This document shows, in pieces, positions 63,604 to 64,000 of a stretch of 64,000 nucleotides of DNA. The stretch is from JAAETI01 sp964195945. GTDB lineage: Bacteria; Actinomycetota; Acidimicrobiia; Spongiisociales; UBA5794. Position 1 is the first letter of the stretch, and each line of letters begins with the position of its first letter. The notes beneath the pieces are model-generated. The model made no database searches and was not told the DNA's origin. It saw nothing but the letters and a program-made list of their open reading frames with translations. A program made the translations under genes and the position numbers. Location: positions 1-64,000 of the forward strand of contig CAXMRC010000091.1 in NCBI GenBank assembly GCA_964195945.1, given 5' to 3'.

Positions 63604-64000
63604 ATGAAGCGTGTCGTAGTTACCGGTGGCAGTGGCAAGGCGGGCCGAGCCGTGGTGGCCGACCTCGGAGAGCACGGCTACGAAGTCCTCAACGTCGACA
63701 TCGGAGCGTCGCGGGATCCCGACCAGCCGACCCTGGTCGCCGATCTCACCGACCTGGCGCAGACCGTGGAGTCGTTGCGTGGCGCCGATGCGGTTGTGCA
63801 TCTCGCCGCGATTCCTGCGCCCAACATCGTTTCACCGGGGGAGACCTTCCGCATCAACATGATGTCCACATACAACGTGTTCTCCGCTGCCGAGATCCTC
63901 GATCTGGAACGCGTAGTTTGGGCTTCGTCGGAGACACTCATCGGAATCCCGTTTGAGCGCGAGCAACCCCGCTATGCCCCAATCGACGAGGACCATCCCC
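63604..64000 (+). CDS. NAD-dependent epimerase/dehydratase (3' end outside window)
   Basis: 132 residues are visible. Extended SDR N-terminus: 'VVVTGGSGKAGRAVVADL' (about 4-21) for NAD(P), 'VVHLAAIPAP' and 'WASSETLIGIP', where the catalytic Ser lies. Homologous in style to NAD-dependent epimerases and uronate dehydrogenases. Shine-Dalgarno GCGAGGAG. The substrate and the Tyr-x3-Lys site are beyond the edge. Confidence 0.85.
   Translation, partial: MKRVVVTGGSGKAGRAVVADLGEHGYEVLNVDIGASRDPDQPTLVADLTDLAQTVESLRGADAVVHLAAIPAPNIVSPGETFRINMMSTYNVFSAAEILDLERVVWASSETLIGIPFEREQPRYAPIDEDHP

Overview
The window is a GC-rich, gene-dense bacterial segment. Most genes are packed with ATGA or TGATG overlaps. 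Several genes have no Shine-Dalgarno sequence and instead carry a TANNNT -10-like hexamer 6-8 bases before the ATG, which is typical of leaderless transcripts in Actinomycetota. Together with the Tad/Flp pilus set, the GlnA4/PuuA-like ligase and the many TetR, GntR, SDR and acyl-CoA dehydrogenase genes, this suggests an actinobacterium, perhaps near Acidimicrobiia. That placement is inference: no rRNA or tRNA is visible.

Left part (1-18 kb): an ABC-ATPase/TetR pair (cut by the window edge), a sugar-isomerase-fold protein, then a minus-strand operon of eleven genes (13587 down to 2187). It encodes a diheme cytochrome c, NarG, NarH, NarJ, NarI, a small membrane protein, a GltD-like FAD/Fe-S oxidoreductase, a split b6-type cytochrome b, a Rieske protein and a monoheme cytochrome c. 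An Rrf2-type regulator and two NarK-type nitrate/nitrite transporters are adjacent. This looks like a nitrate-respiration module fused to a quinol:cytochrome c oxidoreductase module.

Middle (18-39.5 kb): an MFS gene behind a coupled nine-codon upstream ORF; a minus-strand operon of an ATCase-like carbamoyltransferase, carbamate kinase and two fold-type II PLP enzymes; a divergent GntR regulator with a YgeW-like carbamoyltransferase; an ABC-2 transporter, a lipase and an HSD10-like SDR; then a gamma-glutamyl hydrolase, an SsnA-like deaminase, a YgfK-like Fe-S protein, three xanthine-dehydrogenase-type molybdoenzyme subunits, a CPA1 antiporter and a UspA protein. The mixture (ygeW, carbamate kinase, ssnA, ygfK, xdh) matches the E. 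coli ygeW-ygfK-ssnA-xdh gene set linked to anaerobic purine/uric acid breakdown. Ring opening and deamination would feed carbamoyl transfer and ATP formation by carbamate kinase.

Right part (39.7-64 kb): an ABC importer without an ATPase, with a glutamine-synthetase-like ligase, SDR and aldehyde dehydrogenase. With the C26 hydrolase at 29.7 kb these could form a gamma-glutamylated amine or amino-alcohol route. Then come an orphan CHASE histidine kinase, a TetR/acyl-CoA dehydrogenase pair, an MBOAT/SGNH acyl-transfer pair, a YeiH-type membrane protein, a receiver lacking its phospho-acceptor Asp, a nitroreductase, a DNPH1-like hydrolase, an eight-gene Tad/Flp pilus operon and the start of an NAD-dependent epimerase.

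Non-coding structure worth attention: a run of four perfect hairpins after the ygeW-like gene, a leader with mutually exclusive hairpins before the solute-binding protein, and a shared inverted-repeat motif before the ygfK-like and xdhB-like genes.
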